The notes beneath the pieces were generated by a model. It was not told where the DNA came from. It ran no database searches and saw nothing but the letters and a program-made list of their open reading frames with translations. Positions 17,369-26,548 of a stretch of DNA of 64,000 nt are shown piece after piece. Source of the stretch: Streptomyces sp. P3 (GTDB lineage: Bacteria > Actinomycetota > Actinomycetes > Streptomycetales > Streptomycetaceae); contig NZ_CP028369.1 of NCBI RefSeq assembly GCF_003032475.1, forward strand, positions 4,650,001 to 4,714,000, read 5' to 3'. How positions within the stretch are numbered: the first letter of the stretch is position 1; the number at the start of each line of letters is the position of its first letter. A program made the position numbers and the translations under genes.

Positions 17369-17526
17369 CCGTCCCCGGCCTCCCGTGCAGCCGTCCCCGG
17401 CCCTCGGGGGCGTCCTCCCGGAGCGCTCTCGCGGGCACGTCGGCCGGGATCGCACAAGAACGCCTTCCCGGCCATCCGGCCCGCTCCGGTTCGTACCCGC
17501 AACTTCCGTCCGGTTAGGCTCATGAC

Positions 17527-18756
17527 ATGCATGCCTGGCCCGCTTCCGAGGTCCCCGCCCTGCCTGGTCAGGGCCGCGACCTGAGGATCCACGACACCGC
17601 GACCGGCGGTCTGGTCTCCCTCGACCCCGGTCCCGTCGCCCGTATCTACGTCTGCGGCATCACGCCGTACGACGCGACCCACATCGGTCACGCGGCGACC
17701 TACAACGCGTTCGACCTCGTTCAGCGCGTGTGGCTCGACACCAAGCGGCAGGTCCACTACGTCCAGAACGTGACCGACGTCGACGATCCGCTGCTGGAGC
17801 GAGCCGAGCGCGACGGCGTCGACTGGGTCGCCCTGGCCGAGAAGGAGACGGCCCTCTTCCGCGAGGACATGACCGCCCTGCGGATGCTCCCGCCGCGGGA
17901 CTACATAGGCGCCGTCGAGGCGATACCCGGGATCGTCCCGCTCGTCGAGCGCCTGCGGGACGCGGGCGCCGCCTACGAACTCGAGGGCGACGTCTACTTC
18001 TCCGTCGAGTCCGACCCGCACTTCGGCCGGGTCTCGAACCTGGACGCGGCGGCCATGCGGCTGCTGTCCGCCGAGCGCGGCGGCGACCCGGACCGCCCGG
18101 GCAAGAAGAACCCGCTCGACCCGATGCTGTGGATGGCCGCCCGCGAGGGCGAGCCCAGCTGGGACGGCGGCTCGCTCGGCCGGGGCCGCCCCGGCTGGCA
18201 CATCGAGTGCGTGGCCATCGCGCTGGACCACCTCGGGATGGGCTTCGACGTGCAGGGCGGCGGCTCGGACCTCGCCTTCCCGCACCACGAGATGGGCGCC
18301 TCCCACGCCCAGGCGCTGACCGGCGAGTTCCCGATGGCCAAGGCGTACGTCCACGCCGGCATGGTCGCCCTCGACGGCGAGAAGATGTCGAAGTCCCGCG
18401 GCAACCTCGTCTTCGTCTCCCGGCTGCGGCAGGACGGCGTCGACCCCGCGGCGATCCGGCTCACCCTTCTCGCCCACCACTACCGTGCCGACTGGGAGTG
18501 GACCGACCAGGTCCTGGCGGACGCCGAGGCCCGGCTCGGCCGCTGGCGCGCCGCGGTCTCCCGGCCCGACGGGCCGCCCGCCGAGGCTCTCGTCGACGAG
18601 GTCCGGGCAGCCCTCGCCGACGACCTCGACGCCCCCGCCGCGCTGGCCGCCGTCGACCGCTGGGCCGCGCTCCAGCAGGAGCGGGGCGGCACCGACATCG
18701 GCGCACCCGGAGTCGTGTCCCGTGCGGTGGACGCCCTGCTGGGCGTGGCGCTGTAA
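17527..18756 (+). CDS. mshC: Mycothiol ligase MshC
   Basis: MshC joins cysteine to the amino group of GlcN-inositol using ATP, the third committed step of mycothiol synthesis. The 409-residue protein is a cysteinyl-tRNA-synthetase relative lacking the tRNA-binding C-terminus. Visible are the zinc ligand Cys43 in [15 protein letters not shown], the HIGH-type motif (52-55), the substrate loop LAFPHHEMG and the KMSKS loop at 286-290. ATG at 17527 is preceded by a short leader. The gene is last in the phosphatase - DUF3090 - SCO1664 group and ends at a strong terminator. Confidence 0.97.
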   Translation: MHAWPASEVPALPGQGRDLRIHDTATGGLVSLDPGPVARIYVCGITPYDATHIGHAATYNAFDLVQRVWLDTKRQVHYVQNVTDVDDPLLERAERDGVDWVALAEKETALFREDMTALRMLPPRDYIGAVEAIPGIVPLVERLRDAGAAYELEGDVYFSVESDPHFGRVSNLDAAAMRLLSAERGGDPDRPGKKNPLDPMLWMAAREGEPSWDGGSLGRGRPGWHIECVAIALDHLGMGFDVQGGGSDLAFPHHEMGASHAQALTGEFPMAKAYVHAGMVALDGEKMSKSRGNLVFVSRLRQDGVDPAAIRLTLLAHHYRADWEWTDQVLADAEARLGRWRAAVSRPDGPPAEALVDEVRAALADDLDAPAALAAVDRWAALQQERGGTDIGAPGVVSRAVDALLGVAL

Positions 18757-18790
18757 CCGTACGGACGGCGCCGTCACCCACGGGAGCGGC

Positions 18791-18826
18791 GACGGGGGCG
18801 GTGCGCACCGGCGCACCGCCCCCGTC
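18791..18826. terminator. Terminator between mshC and parJ
   Basis: A perfect 15-bp stem (18791-18805 with 18812-18826) and six-base loop lie between convergent genes. Confidence 0.85.
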
Positions 18827-18876
18827 CTGTCCGCCGGCATGGCCGGCCGACTGTTTTCCGCTGTTTCCGCCGCTTT

Positions 18877-19839
18877 TCAGTCCTCCGACGAATCGCCGTC
18901 CTCGGCGGCCTCCTCGCTCGGCTTGTCGCCGGCGGCCTCCTCGCTCGGCTTCGGGGGCCGCGGGGGACGGGTCCGCTCCCCGGGGCCGGGCGGGCCGCCG
19001 CCGTCCCGCCGCCGCAGATAGCGCTCGAACTCGCGGGCGATCGCCTCGCCCGACGCCTCCGGCAGCTCGGCCGTGTCCCGGGCCTCCTCCAGCGTCTGGA
19101 CGTACTCGGCGACCTCGGTGTCCTCGGCGGCCAGCTGGTCCACGCCCACCTGCCAGGCACGCGCGTCCTCGGGCAGCTCGCCCAGCGGGATGCGGACGTC
19201 GATCAGGTCCTCCAGGCGGTTGAGGAGGGCCAGCGTCGCCTTCGGGTTCGGCGGCTGCGAGACGTAGTGCGGCACGGCCGCCCAGAGGCTCACCGCGGGT
19301 ACTCCCGCGTGCGTGCACGCCTCCTGGAGGACGCCGACGATGCCCGTGGGGCCCTCGTACTTCGTCTCCTCCAGGTCCATCCGCCGCGCCAGGTCCGCGT
19401 CGGACGTCGTCCCGCTGATCGGCACCGGACGCGTGTGCGGGGTGTCGCCGAGCAGGGCGCCCAGGATGACCACCAGCTCCACGCCCAACTCGTGCGCGAA
19501 GCCGAGCAGTTCGTTGCAGAACGAGCGCCAGCGCATCGACGGCTCGATGCCCCGTACCAGCACCAGGTCACGCGGCTTGTCGCCGCCGACCCGCACCACG
19601 GACAGTCGCGTCGTCGGCCAGGTGATCTTGCGCACGCCCCCGTCCAGCCACACCGTGGGACGGTTCACCTGGAAGTCGTAGTAGTCCTCGGCGTCCAGCG
19701 CCGCGAACACCTCGCCCTTCCACTCCCGCTCCAGATGCGCGACCGCGGTGGAGGCGGCGTCGCCGGCGTCGTTCCAGCCCTCGAACGCGGCCACCATGAC
19801 CGGGTCGATCAGCTCGGGAACCCCCTCGAGCTCGATCAC
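18877..19839 (-). CDS. parJ: PAC2 family protein ParJ
   Basis: A 320-residue PAC2 (proteasome assembly chaperone-like) protein. The N-terminus IELEGVPELIDPVMVAAFEGWNDAGD is typical, and the acidic/proline-rich tail (GGPPGPGERTRPPRPP) is disordered. In S. coelicolor the protein at this locus (SCO1662, ParJ) binds ParA and tunes its polymerisation during sporulation septation; I assign the symbol from gene order and family. GTG at 19839 is supported by GGAAGGAGG upstream; a start 12 codons earlier is less likely. Four copies of a 10-bp repeat lie 112-151 bases upstream and may regulate it. Confidence 0.85.
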   Translation of the reverse strand: MIELEGVPELIDPVMVAAFEGWNDAGDAASTAVAHLEREWKGEVFAALDAEDYYDFQVNRPTVWLDGGVRKITWPTTRLSVVRVGGDKPRDLVLVRGIEPSMRWRSFCNELLGFAHELGVELVVILGALLGDTPHTRPVPISGTTSDADLARRMDLEETKYEGPTGIVGVLQEACTHAGVPAVSLWAAVPHYVSQPPNPKATLALLNRLEDLIDVRIPLGELPEDARAWQVGVDQLAAEDTEVAEYVQTLEEARDTAELPEASGEAIAREFERYLRRRDGGGPPGPGERTRPPRPPKPSEEAAGDKPSEEAAEDGDSSED

Positions 19840-19950
19840 CCAGCGCCTCCTTCCGACGTGCCCTCGCTTGACCACCCAACCTTACGGCGTTCCGCGCAGG
19901 CGCCCGCAGCCCCCTTGCACGGGGGAGTGAACGGATCACTGCCCCGTTCG

Positions 19951-19990
19951 CCACCCCTGAACACCCCTGAACACCCCTGAACACCCGGAA
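19951..19990. repeat. Four decamer direct repeats upstream of parJ
   Basis: Four consecutive decamers fit ACACCCCTGA: CCACCCCTGA, ACACCCCTGA twice, and ACACCCGGAA. The 10-bp period places each copy on the same face of the helix, as in cooperative activator or repressor sites. They lie between parJ and the 3' end of the FadR-type gene. Confidence 0.8.
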
Positions 19991-20138
19991 CCCGCACCGG
20001 GCGATCGCGTCGGCGCGAGCGGCCCGGGGCAGGCCGGGGGACGAGGGGGACGAGGAGGATCGGCGGGCCGGGCCCCGACAGGCCGGCGTCGGCCGGAAGC
20101 CGAGCGTCCGACGGCCCTCGGGGCGCCCCCGGCCGGAC

Positions 20139-20810
20139 TCACAGAGTGGACCGCAGCCACTGCTCCACACTCGCGATGTGGACCGTCGCCCACGATCTGG
20201 CCGCCTCCGCGTCCCGGTCGCGCAGGGCCGCGAGGATCGCCCGGTGTTCCCGCAGGGTGCCGGCGACGGCGTCCTCCTGGGTCAGCCCCCGCCAGATCCG
20301 GGCCCGGGTGGTGGGTCCGGACAGCCCGTCGAGCAGCGAACACAGCACCGAGTTGCCGGCGCTCTGCACGATGCCCCGGTGGAACTCCAGGTCGCCCGCG
20401 ACGAGTTCCTCCACCGAGGGCTCCGTGCCGAGTCTGTCCAACTGGGCGTCCAGTGCGTCCAGCTGCTGCTCGCTGATGCGCAGGGCCGCCATCGCGGTGG
20501 CGGCCGGCTCCAGTATCCGGCGCACCGCCAGGAACTCCAGGACCGTGTCGTCGCGGTGGAAGTCGACGACGAAACTCAGCGCCTCCAGCAGCAGTTGCGG
20601 GTCGAGGCTGGTGACGTAGGTGCCGTCGCCCTGCCGCACGTCCAGAATCCGGATCAGCGACAGCGCGCGCACCGCCTCCCGCAGGGAGTTGCGGGACAGC
20701 CCGAGGTCGGCCGCCAGCTCGCTCTCCTTGGGCAGCCGGTCGCCGGGGCGCAGCGCACCCGAGACGATCATGCCCTTGATCTTCTCGATCGCCTCGTCGG
20801 TGACTGCCAT
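20139..20810 (-). CDS. FadR/GntR-family transcriptional regulator
   Basis: A 223-residue repressor-type protein with an N-terminal winged helix (PKESELAADLGLSRNSLREAVRAL, about 30-60) and a C-terminal all-helical FCD ligand-binding domain with likely metal ligands in DLEFHRG and REHRAIL. FCD regulators usually sense carboxylates or sugar acids. The ATG at 20810 has GGGAGA upstream. It lies downstream of glpD on the same strand but is separated by a 30-bp palindrome, so it is probably a separate unit. The target genes are not evident. Confidence 0.88.
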   Translation of the reverse strand: MAVTDEAIEKIKGMIVSGALRPGDRLPKESELAADLGLSRNSLREAVRALSLIRILDVRQGDGTYVTSLDPQLLLEALSFVVDFHRDDTVLEFLAVRRILEPAATAMAALRISEQQLDALDAQLDRLGTEPSVEELVAGDLEFHRGIVQSAGNSVLCSLLDGLSGPTTRARIWRGLTQEDAVAGTLREHRAILAALRDRDAEAARSWATVHIASVEQWLRSTL

Positions 20811-20899
20811 GACCGGTCTCCCTCTCGTCCGTCGCCGAGACATCGGACGTCTCGTCGCCATTATGAGGCCTGACCAGGGGACTGCCTCCACCTCCGCGA

Positions 20900-20929
20900 A
20901 AGGGGCGGCTCCCCGGGGAGCCGCCCCTT
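20900..20929 (-). terminator. Terminator of the glycerol operon
   Basis: A perfect 30-bp palindrome (15-bp arms) lies about 90 bases 3' of glpD and upstream of the FadR-type gene; on the minus strand it ends in an AAG-rich stretch rather than T, so strength is uncertain. Confidence 0.6.
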
Positions 20930-21020
20930 CCCGGTTCCGGCCCCGGTACGGAGAGGGCCGTTCCCCGACGCCGGACCCGGTCGGGGCGGCGGGCCGGCGC
21001 CGGGTCGGTGTGCCGTCCGG

Positions 21021-22637
21021 TCACTTCTTGTCGAGCAGGTCCTGCACCTTGGCGCGGACGTCGTCCGTGGCGAGACCGCGGATGGTCAGCGTGGTACGGC
21101 GGCGCAGTACGTCGTCCGCCGTCTCGGCCCACTCGTTGTCGCGGGCGTAGACGACCTGCGCCCAGATCTCCGGGGCGTCCGGGTGGACACGCGCGGCCAG
21201 CTCGGGTTCCTCGTTGGCCAGCCGTGCGATGTCGAAGGCCAGCGAGCCGTAGTGGGTCGCCAGGTGCTTCGCCGTGTCGGCGGCCATGCGCGGGCCGGGC
21301 GCCGGGCTGTCGGCCAGCAGCCGGTGGGCGACCGCGCGCGGGTTGGCGACGCCGGGCAGCGGCAGCTTCTTGGGCAGCGAGGAGATCGGTTCGAAGTCGT
21401 CGCCCAGCGGGTGGCCCGGCAGCGCCTCCAGCTTCTGCATCACCGTGCGGCCGATGTGCCGGAACGTGGTCCACTTGCCGCCGGCGACGGACAGCATGCC
21501 GCCCCGTCCCTCGGTGACGACGGTCTCGCGCTTGGCCTTCGCGGTGTCGCCGGGGCCGCCCGGCAGCACCCGCAGCCCGGCGAAGGCGTACGTGATCAGG
21601 TCGCGGTCGAGCTGCTGGTCGCGGATGGAGAACGCGGCCTCGTCGAGTATCTGGGCGGTGTCCTTCTCGGTGACCGACACATCCGCCGGGTCGCCCTCGA
21701 ACTCCTCGTCGGTGGTGCCGAGCAGCAGCATGTCCTCCCACGGGAGGGCGAAGGTGATGCGGTACTTGTCGATGGGGGTGGCGAGCGCGGCCCGCCAGGG
21801 GGCGGTGCGCTTCAGGACGAGGTGTGCGCCCTTCGACAGGCGGATGGACGGCGCCGCGTTCGGGTCCTCCATCCTGCGCAGGTGGTCGACCCACGGACCG
21901 GTCGCGTTCAGCACCAGGCGGGCGTTGACGCCGAACTCGTCGCCGGAGAGCCGGTCGCGCAGGTCCGCGCCGGTGACCCGGCCCTTGGTGAAGCGCAGGC
22001 CCGACACCTCGGCGTGGTTGAGGACGACCGCGCCCGCCTCGACGGCCGCGCGGACCGTCATCAGCGCCATGCGCGCGTCGTTCATCTGGTCGTCGCCGTA
22101 CACGGCCACGGCCTTGAGGTTGTCGGTGCGCAGCTCGGGCACGTCCTGGGCGGCCTTGGCCGGGGACAGGAGGTGACCGACGCCGTCGCCGAACGCCGAC
22201 AGCGCGGAGTAGGCGAAGACGCCCGCCCCGAGCTTAGCCGCGCCGTGCGGCCCGCCCTTGTACACGGGGAGGTAGAACGTGAGCGGGTTCGCCAGGTGGG
22301 GGGCCACCTGACGGGAGACCGCACGGCGCTCGAAGTGGTTCTCCGCCACCAGCTTCACCGCGCCGGTCTGCAGGTAGCGCAGACCGCCGTGGAGCAGCTT
22401 GGAGGAGGCGGAGGAGGTGGCGCCGGCGAAGTCGCCGGCGTCGACCAGGGCCACCCTGAGACCGGACTGCGCGGCGTGCCAGGCGGTGGAGATGCCCAGG
22501 ATGCCGCCACCGATGACGAGGAGGTCGTACGACGCCTTGGAGAGCTGCTCCCGGGTCTCGGCGCGGCTCGGGTTGGAGCCGGACGCCGGGCGCGTCCCCA
22601 GGGCAGGCACGGACTGCAGGGTGGACTGACTGGTCAT
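21021..22637 (-). CDS. glpD: Glycerol-3-phosphate dehydrogenase
   Basis: A 538-residue FAD enzyme that oxidises glycerol 3-phosphate to dihydroxyacetone phosphate and passes electrons to quinone at the membrane. The dinucleotide fold VIGGGILG (41-48) is followed by the GATSSASSKLLHGGLRYL signature; the C-terminal DAO_C domain ends the protein. ATG at 22637 follows glpK by nine bases, so the pair is cotranscribed. It is the last gene of glpF-glpK-glpD, matching the S. coelicolor gyl operon order. The N-terminal 35 residues are an unstructured extension. Confidence 0.96.
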   Translation of the reverse strand: MTSQSTLQSVPALGTRPASGSNPSRAETREQLSKASYDLLVIGGGILGISTAWHAAQSGLRVALVDAGDFAGATSSASSKLLHGGLRYLQTGAVKLVAENHFERRAVSRQVAPHLANPLTFYLPVYKGGPHGAAKLGAGVFAYSALSAFGDGVGHLLSPAKAAQDVPELRTDNLKAVAVYGDDQMNDARMALMTVRAAVEAGAVVLNHAEVSGLRFTKGRVTGADLRDRLSGDEFGVNARLVLNATGPWVDHLRRMEDPNAAPSIRLSKGAHLVLKRTAPWRAALATPIDKYRITFALPWEDMLLLGTTDEEFEGDPADVSVTEKDTAQILDEAAFSIRDQQLDRDLITYAFAGLRVLPGGPGDTAKAKRETVVTEGRGGMLSVAGGKWTTFRHIGRTVMQKLEALPGHPLGDDFEPISSLPKKLPLPGVANPRAVAHRLLADSPAPGPRMAADTAKHLATHYGSLAFDIARLANEEPELAARVHPDAPEIWAQVVYARDNEWAETADDVLRRRTTLTIRGLATDDVRAKVQDLLDKK

Positions 22638-22646
22638 GTGGGGTTC

Positions 22647-24185
22647 TTACTCCTCGTCCTCGAGCCAGCCCATGGTCCGCTCGACGGCCTTGAGCCAGCT
22701 CTTGTACTCACGGTCGCGGGTCTCCGCGTCCATGCGGGGGGTCCACTCGGCGGCCCGTCGCCAGTTGGCGCGCAGGTCGTCGGTGTTGGTCCAGAAGCCG
22801 ACGGCGAGGCCGGCGGCGTACGCGGCGCCGAGGCAGGTGGTCTCGGCGACCATCGGGCGCACCACGGGGGCGTCCAGGAAGTCGGAGAGGGTCTGCATCA
22901 GCAGGTTGTTGGAGGTCATGCCGCCGTCGACCTTGAGGGCCGCCAGCTCGACGCCGGAGTCCTTCGTCATGGCGTCGGTGATCTCGCGGGTCTGCCAGGC
23001 CGTGGCCTCCAGGACGGCGCGCGCGAGGTGCGCCTTGGTGACGTACCGGGTGAGGCCGGCGATCACACCGCGGGCGTCGGAGCGCCAGTACGGGGCGAAC
23101 AGGCCCGAGAAGGCCGGCACGAAGTAGGCGCCGCCGTTGTCCTCGACGGAGAGCGCGAGCGTCTCGATCTCGGCGGCGGTGGAGATCAGGCCCATCTGGT
23201 CGCGCATCCACTGCACCAGCGAACCGGTGACGGCGATCGAGCCCTCGAGGGCGTAGACCGGCTTCTGGTCGCCGATGCGGTAGCCGACGGTGGTCAGCAG
23301 GCCGGAGTACGAGTTGATGATCTTCTCGCCGGTGTTCAGCAGCATGAACGTGCCGGTGCCGTACGTGGACTTGGCCTCGCCCTCCGCGAAGCAGGTCTGG
23401 CCGAACAGGGCCGCCTGCTGGTCGCCGAGCGCGGAGGCGACCGGGATGCCGCCGAGCAGGTCGCCGAGCCTGCCGCCGGTGACCTCGCCGTAGACCTCGG
23501 CGGAGGAGCGGATCTCGGGCAGCATCGCCAGCGGGACGCCGATGGACTCGGCGATCTTGTCGTCCCACTCCAGGGTGTGGAGGTTCATCAGCATGGTGCG
23601 GGAGGCGTTGGTGACGTCGGTGTAGTGCTTGCCGCCGTCGACGCCGCCGGTCAGGTTCCAGATGACCCAGGTGTCCATGGTGCCGAAGAGGATGTCGCCC
23701 GCCTCGGCGCGCTCGCGCAGGCCCTCGACGTTGTCGAGCAGCCAGCGGGCCTTGGGGCCGGCGAAGTAGGAGGCCAGCGGCAGGCCGGTCTCCCGGCGGA
23801 AGCGGTCCTGGCCGACGTTGCGGCCGAGCTCGCGGCAGAGGGCGTCGGTGCGGGTGTCCTGCCAGACGATGGCGTTGTGGACGGGCTGACCGGTGTTCTT
23901 GTCCCACAGCAGCGTGGTCTCACGCTGGTTGGTGATGCCGATGGCCTTGATGTCGTCACGGGTGATGCCGGCCTTCTCGATGGCTCCGGCGACGACTTCC
24001 TGGACGTTGGTCCAGATCTCGTTGGCGTCGTGCTCGACCCAGCCCGGCTTGGGGAAGATCTGCTCGTGCTCCTTCTGGTCGACGGAGACGATCCGGCCGT
24101 CCCGGTCGAAGACGATGCAGCGCGAGGAGGTGGTGCCCTGGTCGATGGCGGCGATGAACGGGCCGGCGGTGTGCGCGTCGGTCAC
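22647..24185 (-). CDS. glpK: Glycerol kinase
   Basis: A 512-residue FGGY kinase that phosphorylates glycerol with ATP. The N-terminal phosphate loop [14 protein letters not shown] and the segments [12 protein letters not shown] and [13 protein letters not shown] (second ATP-binding motif) are clear, and the length is normal for the family. The start GTG at 24185 lies 75 bases after the glpF stop, and glpD follows nine bases later. Expression is expected to be glycerol-induced through GylR acting at the glpF promoter. Confidence 0.97.
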   Translation of the reverse strand: MTDAHTAGPFIAAIDQGTTSSRCIVFDRDGRIVSVDQKEHEQIFPKPGWVEHDANEIWTNVQEVVAGAIEKAGITRDDIKAIGITNQRETTLLWDKNTGQPVHNAIVWQDTRTDALCRELGRNVGQDRFRRETGLPLASYFAGPKARWLLDNVEGLRERAEAGDILFGTMDTWVIWNLTGGVDGGKHYTDVTNASRTMLMNLHTLEWDDKIAESIGVPLAMLPEIRSSAEVYGEVTGGRLGDLLGGIPVASALGDQQAALFGQTCFAEGEAKSTYGTGTFMLLNTGEKIINSYSGLLTTVGYRIGDQKPVYALEGSIAVTGSLVQWMRDQMGLISTAAEIETLALSVEDNGGAYFVPAFSGLFAPYWRSDARGVIAGLTRYVTKAHLARAVLEATAWQTREITDAMTKDSGVELAALKVDGGMTSNNLLMQTLSDFLDAPVVRPMVAETTCLGAAYAAGLAVGFWTNTDDLRANWRRAAEWTPRMDAETRDREYKSWLKAVERTMGWLEDEE

Positions 24186-24260
24186 TGAGTGCTCCTGGGG
24201 TTTCCGTGGATAAGAGGCTGTCTGTACGGCGCTGCCGAGTACGCGGTGCAGCTGGTGCTC

Positions 24261-25055
24261 TTAAGCAAAGGCGACGTTGTAGAGGCCTGCGGCGATCGCG
24301 CCGCCGATCAGCGGACCGACCACCGGGATCCAGGCGTAGCTCCAGTCGGAGCCGCCCTTGTTGGGCAGGGGCAGGAGGGCGTGCACGATGCGCGGACCGA
24401 GGTCGCGGGCCGGGTTGATCGCGTAGCCGGTCGGGCCGCCGAGGGAGAGGCCGATCGACACCACGACGAGCGCGGTGATCAGCGCGCCGAGGTTGCCGAG
24501 GCCGTTGCCCTTGTCGTTGAGGCCCTGGGTGAGGACGGCGAGGACCAGCACGACGGTGCCGATGATCTCCGTGGCCAGGTTCTGCCAGACGACCCGGACC
24601 TCCGGGCCGGTGGAGAAGACGCCCAGGACCGGGCCCGCGCCCTGCTCCTGCGCCTCGACGGCCTTGACCTTGGTCGACTGCGCGCCCGGTCCGCCGACGA
24701 TCTCCCTGTCGGTGAGGTGCGCGTGGAACTGGCCGTAGTAGGCGACCCAGACCAGGGTGGCGCCGATGGCGGCGCCGAGCAGCTGCCCGGCCCAGTAGAC
24801 CGGAACGTTGCTCCAGTCGTCGTCCTTGATCGCGAGAGCGAGGGTGACCGCCGGGTTGAGGTGGGCGCCGGAGAGGGGCGCCGAGGTGTAGACAGCCGTC
24901 AGAACGGCGAAACCCCACCCGAAGGTGATGGCGAGCCAGCCGGCGTTGCGGGCCTTGGAGGCCTTCAGCGTCACGGCGGCGCAGACGCCGCCGCCGAGCA
25001 GGATGAGTATGGCGGTACCGATGGTCTCGCCGATGAAGATGTCGGAGCTGGACAC
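24261..25055 (-). CDS. glpF: Glycerol uptake facilitator (aquaglyceroporin)
   Basis: A 264-residue MIP-family channel with six membrane helices and two half-helices bearing the NPA motifs (67-69, in GAHLNPAVT, and 214-216, in YAINPARD). Asp after the second NPAR is typical of glycerol-conducting members. A long polar loop lies at about 115-150. GTG at 25055 has AAAGGAG seven bases upstream. It is the first gene of the glycerol operon; a 17-bp palindrome matching one in front of gylR is found 130-146 bases upstream of its start. Confidence 0.95.
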   Translation of the reverse strand: MSSSDIFIGETIGTAILILLGGGVCAAVTLKASKARNAGWLAITFGWGFAVLTAVYTSAPLSGAHLNPAVTLALAIKDDDWSNVPVYWAGQLLGAAIGATLVWVAYYGQFHAHLTDREIVGGPGAQSTKVKAVEAQEQGAGPVLGVFSTGPEVRVVWQNLATEIIGTVVLVLAVLTQGLNDKGNGLGNLGALITALVVVSIGLSLGGPTGYAINPARDLGPRIVHALLPLPNKGGSDWSYAWIPVVGPLIGGAIAAGLYNVAFA

Positions 25056-25430
25056 CCGCGACTCCTTTGTCCTTCGTCCAGGGAAGCCGAACCCCGGGTC
25101 CCGCCGGGGGTTCGAGCGCCCTCGGGGATGAGAGCGATGCCGGCCTTTGGCGTTGTCACACTCTAGCGCGTATTGCCGTTAGGTGTTCGACAATGTCGAC
25201 CGATGGACGGGAGTCTTGCCCGGCGGTTACGTGTGCGTCAAGGGTGCCGTTATTGAAAACGCGATCGTTATTGATCGATGTGAGTTACCGATCTTCGCGT
25301 GGGTGCGCACATACTCGCCCCCGATGCCCACTTTGAACGTCTTTTTGCAGGGCATGACAGAGACCGGAACGTCGTGGGACGTCCCGGCCGGGTCTTGCGC
25401 ACTTCTCAGGGGCGGCGGCCGCCCCGGGGC
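25056..25430. other. Promoter region of the glycerol operon
   Basis: This 375-base gap between gylR and glpF is AT-richer than its surroundings. It holds the candidate GylR operator at 25185-25201, and CGTTATTGA twice (25248-25256 and 25266-25274, 18 bases apart). Likely promoter elements for glpF lie near 25140-25200. No gene is seen. Confidence 0.7.
25185..25201. promoter_or_regulatory. Candidate GylR operator of glpF
   Basis: GTTCGACA-A-TGTCGACC is a near-perfect palindrome that recurs, with two changes, in front of gylR at 26251-26267. Placement in both GylR-controlled promoters supports an operator role. Confidence 0.65.
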
Positions 25431-26195
25431 TCAGAAACGCCCGCCGCCCAGGTCCCGGGAGACCGCGCGGGCGCAGTCGCGCACCGCGGCGATCAGCTCC
25501 GGGCGCAGCTCGCCGTCCCGGGCCAGCCGCTCCACGGCGCCGGTGACGCCGACCGCGCCGACGGGCATGCGCCGCCGGTCGTGGATGGGCGCGGCGATGG
25601 AGGCGACGCCCTCCCAGGTCTCCTCGACGTCCGCCGCGTACCCGCGCGCGCGGGTCATGTCGAGGATGTGCTCGAAAGCCTCCGCGTCACACACCGTGCG
25701 GTCCGTGTAGGGCTTGCGCTCGGCCTCCAGGGCCTCGCTGTGCGCGACCGGGTCGTAGGCCGACAGCACCTTGCCCAGGGCCGTGGAGTGCAGCGGCTGC
25801 ATGGCTCCGATCTCCAGCACCTGCCGGCTGTCGTCCGGCCGGAAGACGTGGTGCACGATCAGCACACCCTGCTGGTGCAGCACCCCCAGGTGCACGCTCT
25901 CGCCGCTGGAGCGGGCCAGGTCGTCCGTCCAGACCAGGGCCCGCGCGCGCAGCTCGTGCACGTCCAGGTAGGTGGTGCCCAGGCGCAGCAGTTCCGCGCC
26001 CAGCTGGTAGCGCCCGGAGGCGTCGTCCTGCTCGACGAAGCCCTCCTGCTGGAGGGTGCGCAGGATGCCGTGGGCGGTGCCCTTGGCCAGGCCCGTGGAC
26101 GAGGCGATGTCCGACAGGCCCAGTCGCCGCTCGCCGCCCGCGAGCAGCCGCAGCATCGCGGCCGCTCGTTCGACCGACTGGATGTTCCGCGCCAT
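25431..26195 (-). CDS. gylR: Glycerol operon regulator GylR (IclR family)
   Basis: A 254-residue IclR-family protein with an N-terminal winged helix (LSDIASSTGLAKGTAHGILRTL, about 26-47) and a C-terminal effector domain (LHSTALGKVLSAYDP, VGAVGVTGAVERL). GylR represses the glycerol operon until glycerol 3-phosphate is present. The length matches the S. coelicolor protein as I recall it. ATG at 26195 has GGGAGGG upstream. It is upstream of and codirectional with glpF, divergent from metH, and probably autoregulated through the palindrome at 26251. Confidence 0.95.
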   Translation of the reverse strand: MARNIQSVERAAAMLRLLAGGERRLGLSDIASSTGLAKGTAHGILRTLQQEGFVEQDDASGRYQLGAELLRLGTTYLDVHELRARALVWTDDLARSSGESVHLGVLHQQGVLIVHHVFRPDDSRQVLEIGAMQPLHSTALGKVLSAYDPVAHSEALEAERKPYTDRTVCDAEAFEHILDMTRARGYAADVEETWEGVASIAAPIHDRRRMPVGAVGVTGAVERLARDGELRPELIAAVRDCARAVSRDLGGGRF

Positions 26196-26250
26196 CGCCC
26201 TCCCGCCTCCGTCCCCATCGGACCGCCTGTAGGCGGCATCCACTGCCACC

Positions 26251-26267
26251 GTTCGGCAATGTCGAAC
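26251..26267. promoter_or_regulatory. Candidate GylR operator of gylR
   Basis: GTTCGGCA-A-TGTCGAAC, one mismatch from a perfect palindrome, lies 56-72 bases before the gylR start and matches the element before glpF. Confidence 0.7.
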
Positions 26268-26458
26268 ACTACCGGTCCATGCCGACCTCCCGCCAATGGT
26301 CGGTCGACACGTGTTCCACCGTCCGTCCCCCGGAAGCAGCAAGACCGTCGCACGGTCGTGACACCCGCCGAACCCGCCGTGACCGGCCCCTGCCCGGCCG
26401 CCACACCCGTCCGCCCCGTGGACGCCCCTGACCATAAGGCCTCGGTCCCGGCTACCCT

Positions 26459-26540
26459 GACGGCGTGCGCGCTCCTCGGGAAGTCCCTGCTCCACGCATC
26501 CCGGGGTGACGCAAAGCCGACAGCCGTCGCATCTGAGGGA
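26459..26540 (+). promoter_or_regulatory. Structured leader candidate upstream of metH
   Basis: The predicted leader folds by hand into an outer helix GACGGC (26459-26464) with GCCGTC (26523-26528), an internal helix GCG/CGC, and an 8-bp helix CCTCGGGA with TCCCGGGG enclosing a 17-base loop, plus an unpaired AAAGCCGACA segment. It ends just before the GAGGGAG ribosome binding site. It does not match the cobalamin or SAM consensus I know. Confidence 0.35.
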
Positions 26541-26548
26541 GCCCTTTC

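Larger units (their letters stand above)
26196..26548. other. Divergent promoter region of gylR and metH
   Basis: A 353-base gap. It carries the palindrome at 26251-26267 on the gylR side and, on the metH side, promoter-like CTGACC (26428-26433) and TACCCT (26453-26458), then a structured leader. The cobalamin riboswitch consensus is not seen. Confidence 0.7.

Noticed and set aside
21183..24188. 1001-residue open frame opposite glpD and glpK
   Set aside because: Low-complexity translation covering two well-identified genes; a shadow.
26196..26548. Cobalamin riboswitch in front of metH
   Set aside because: The conserved B12-box and the core consensus are not visible; only a generic structured leader can be claimed.
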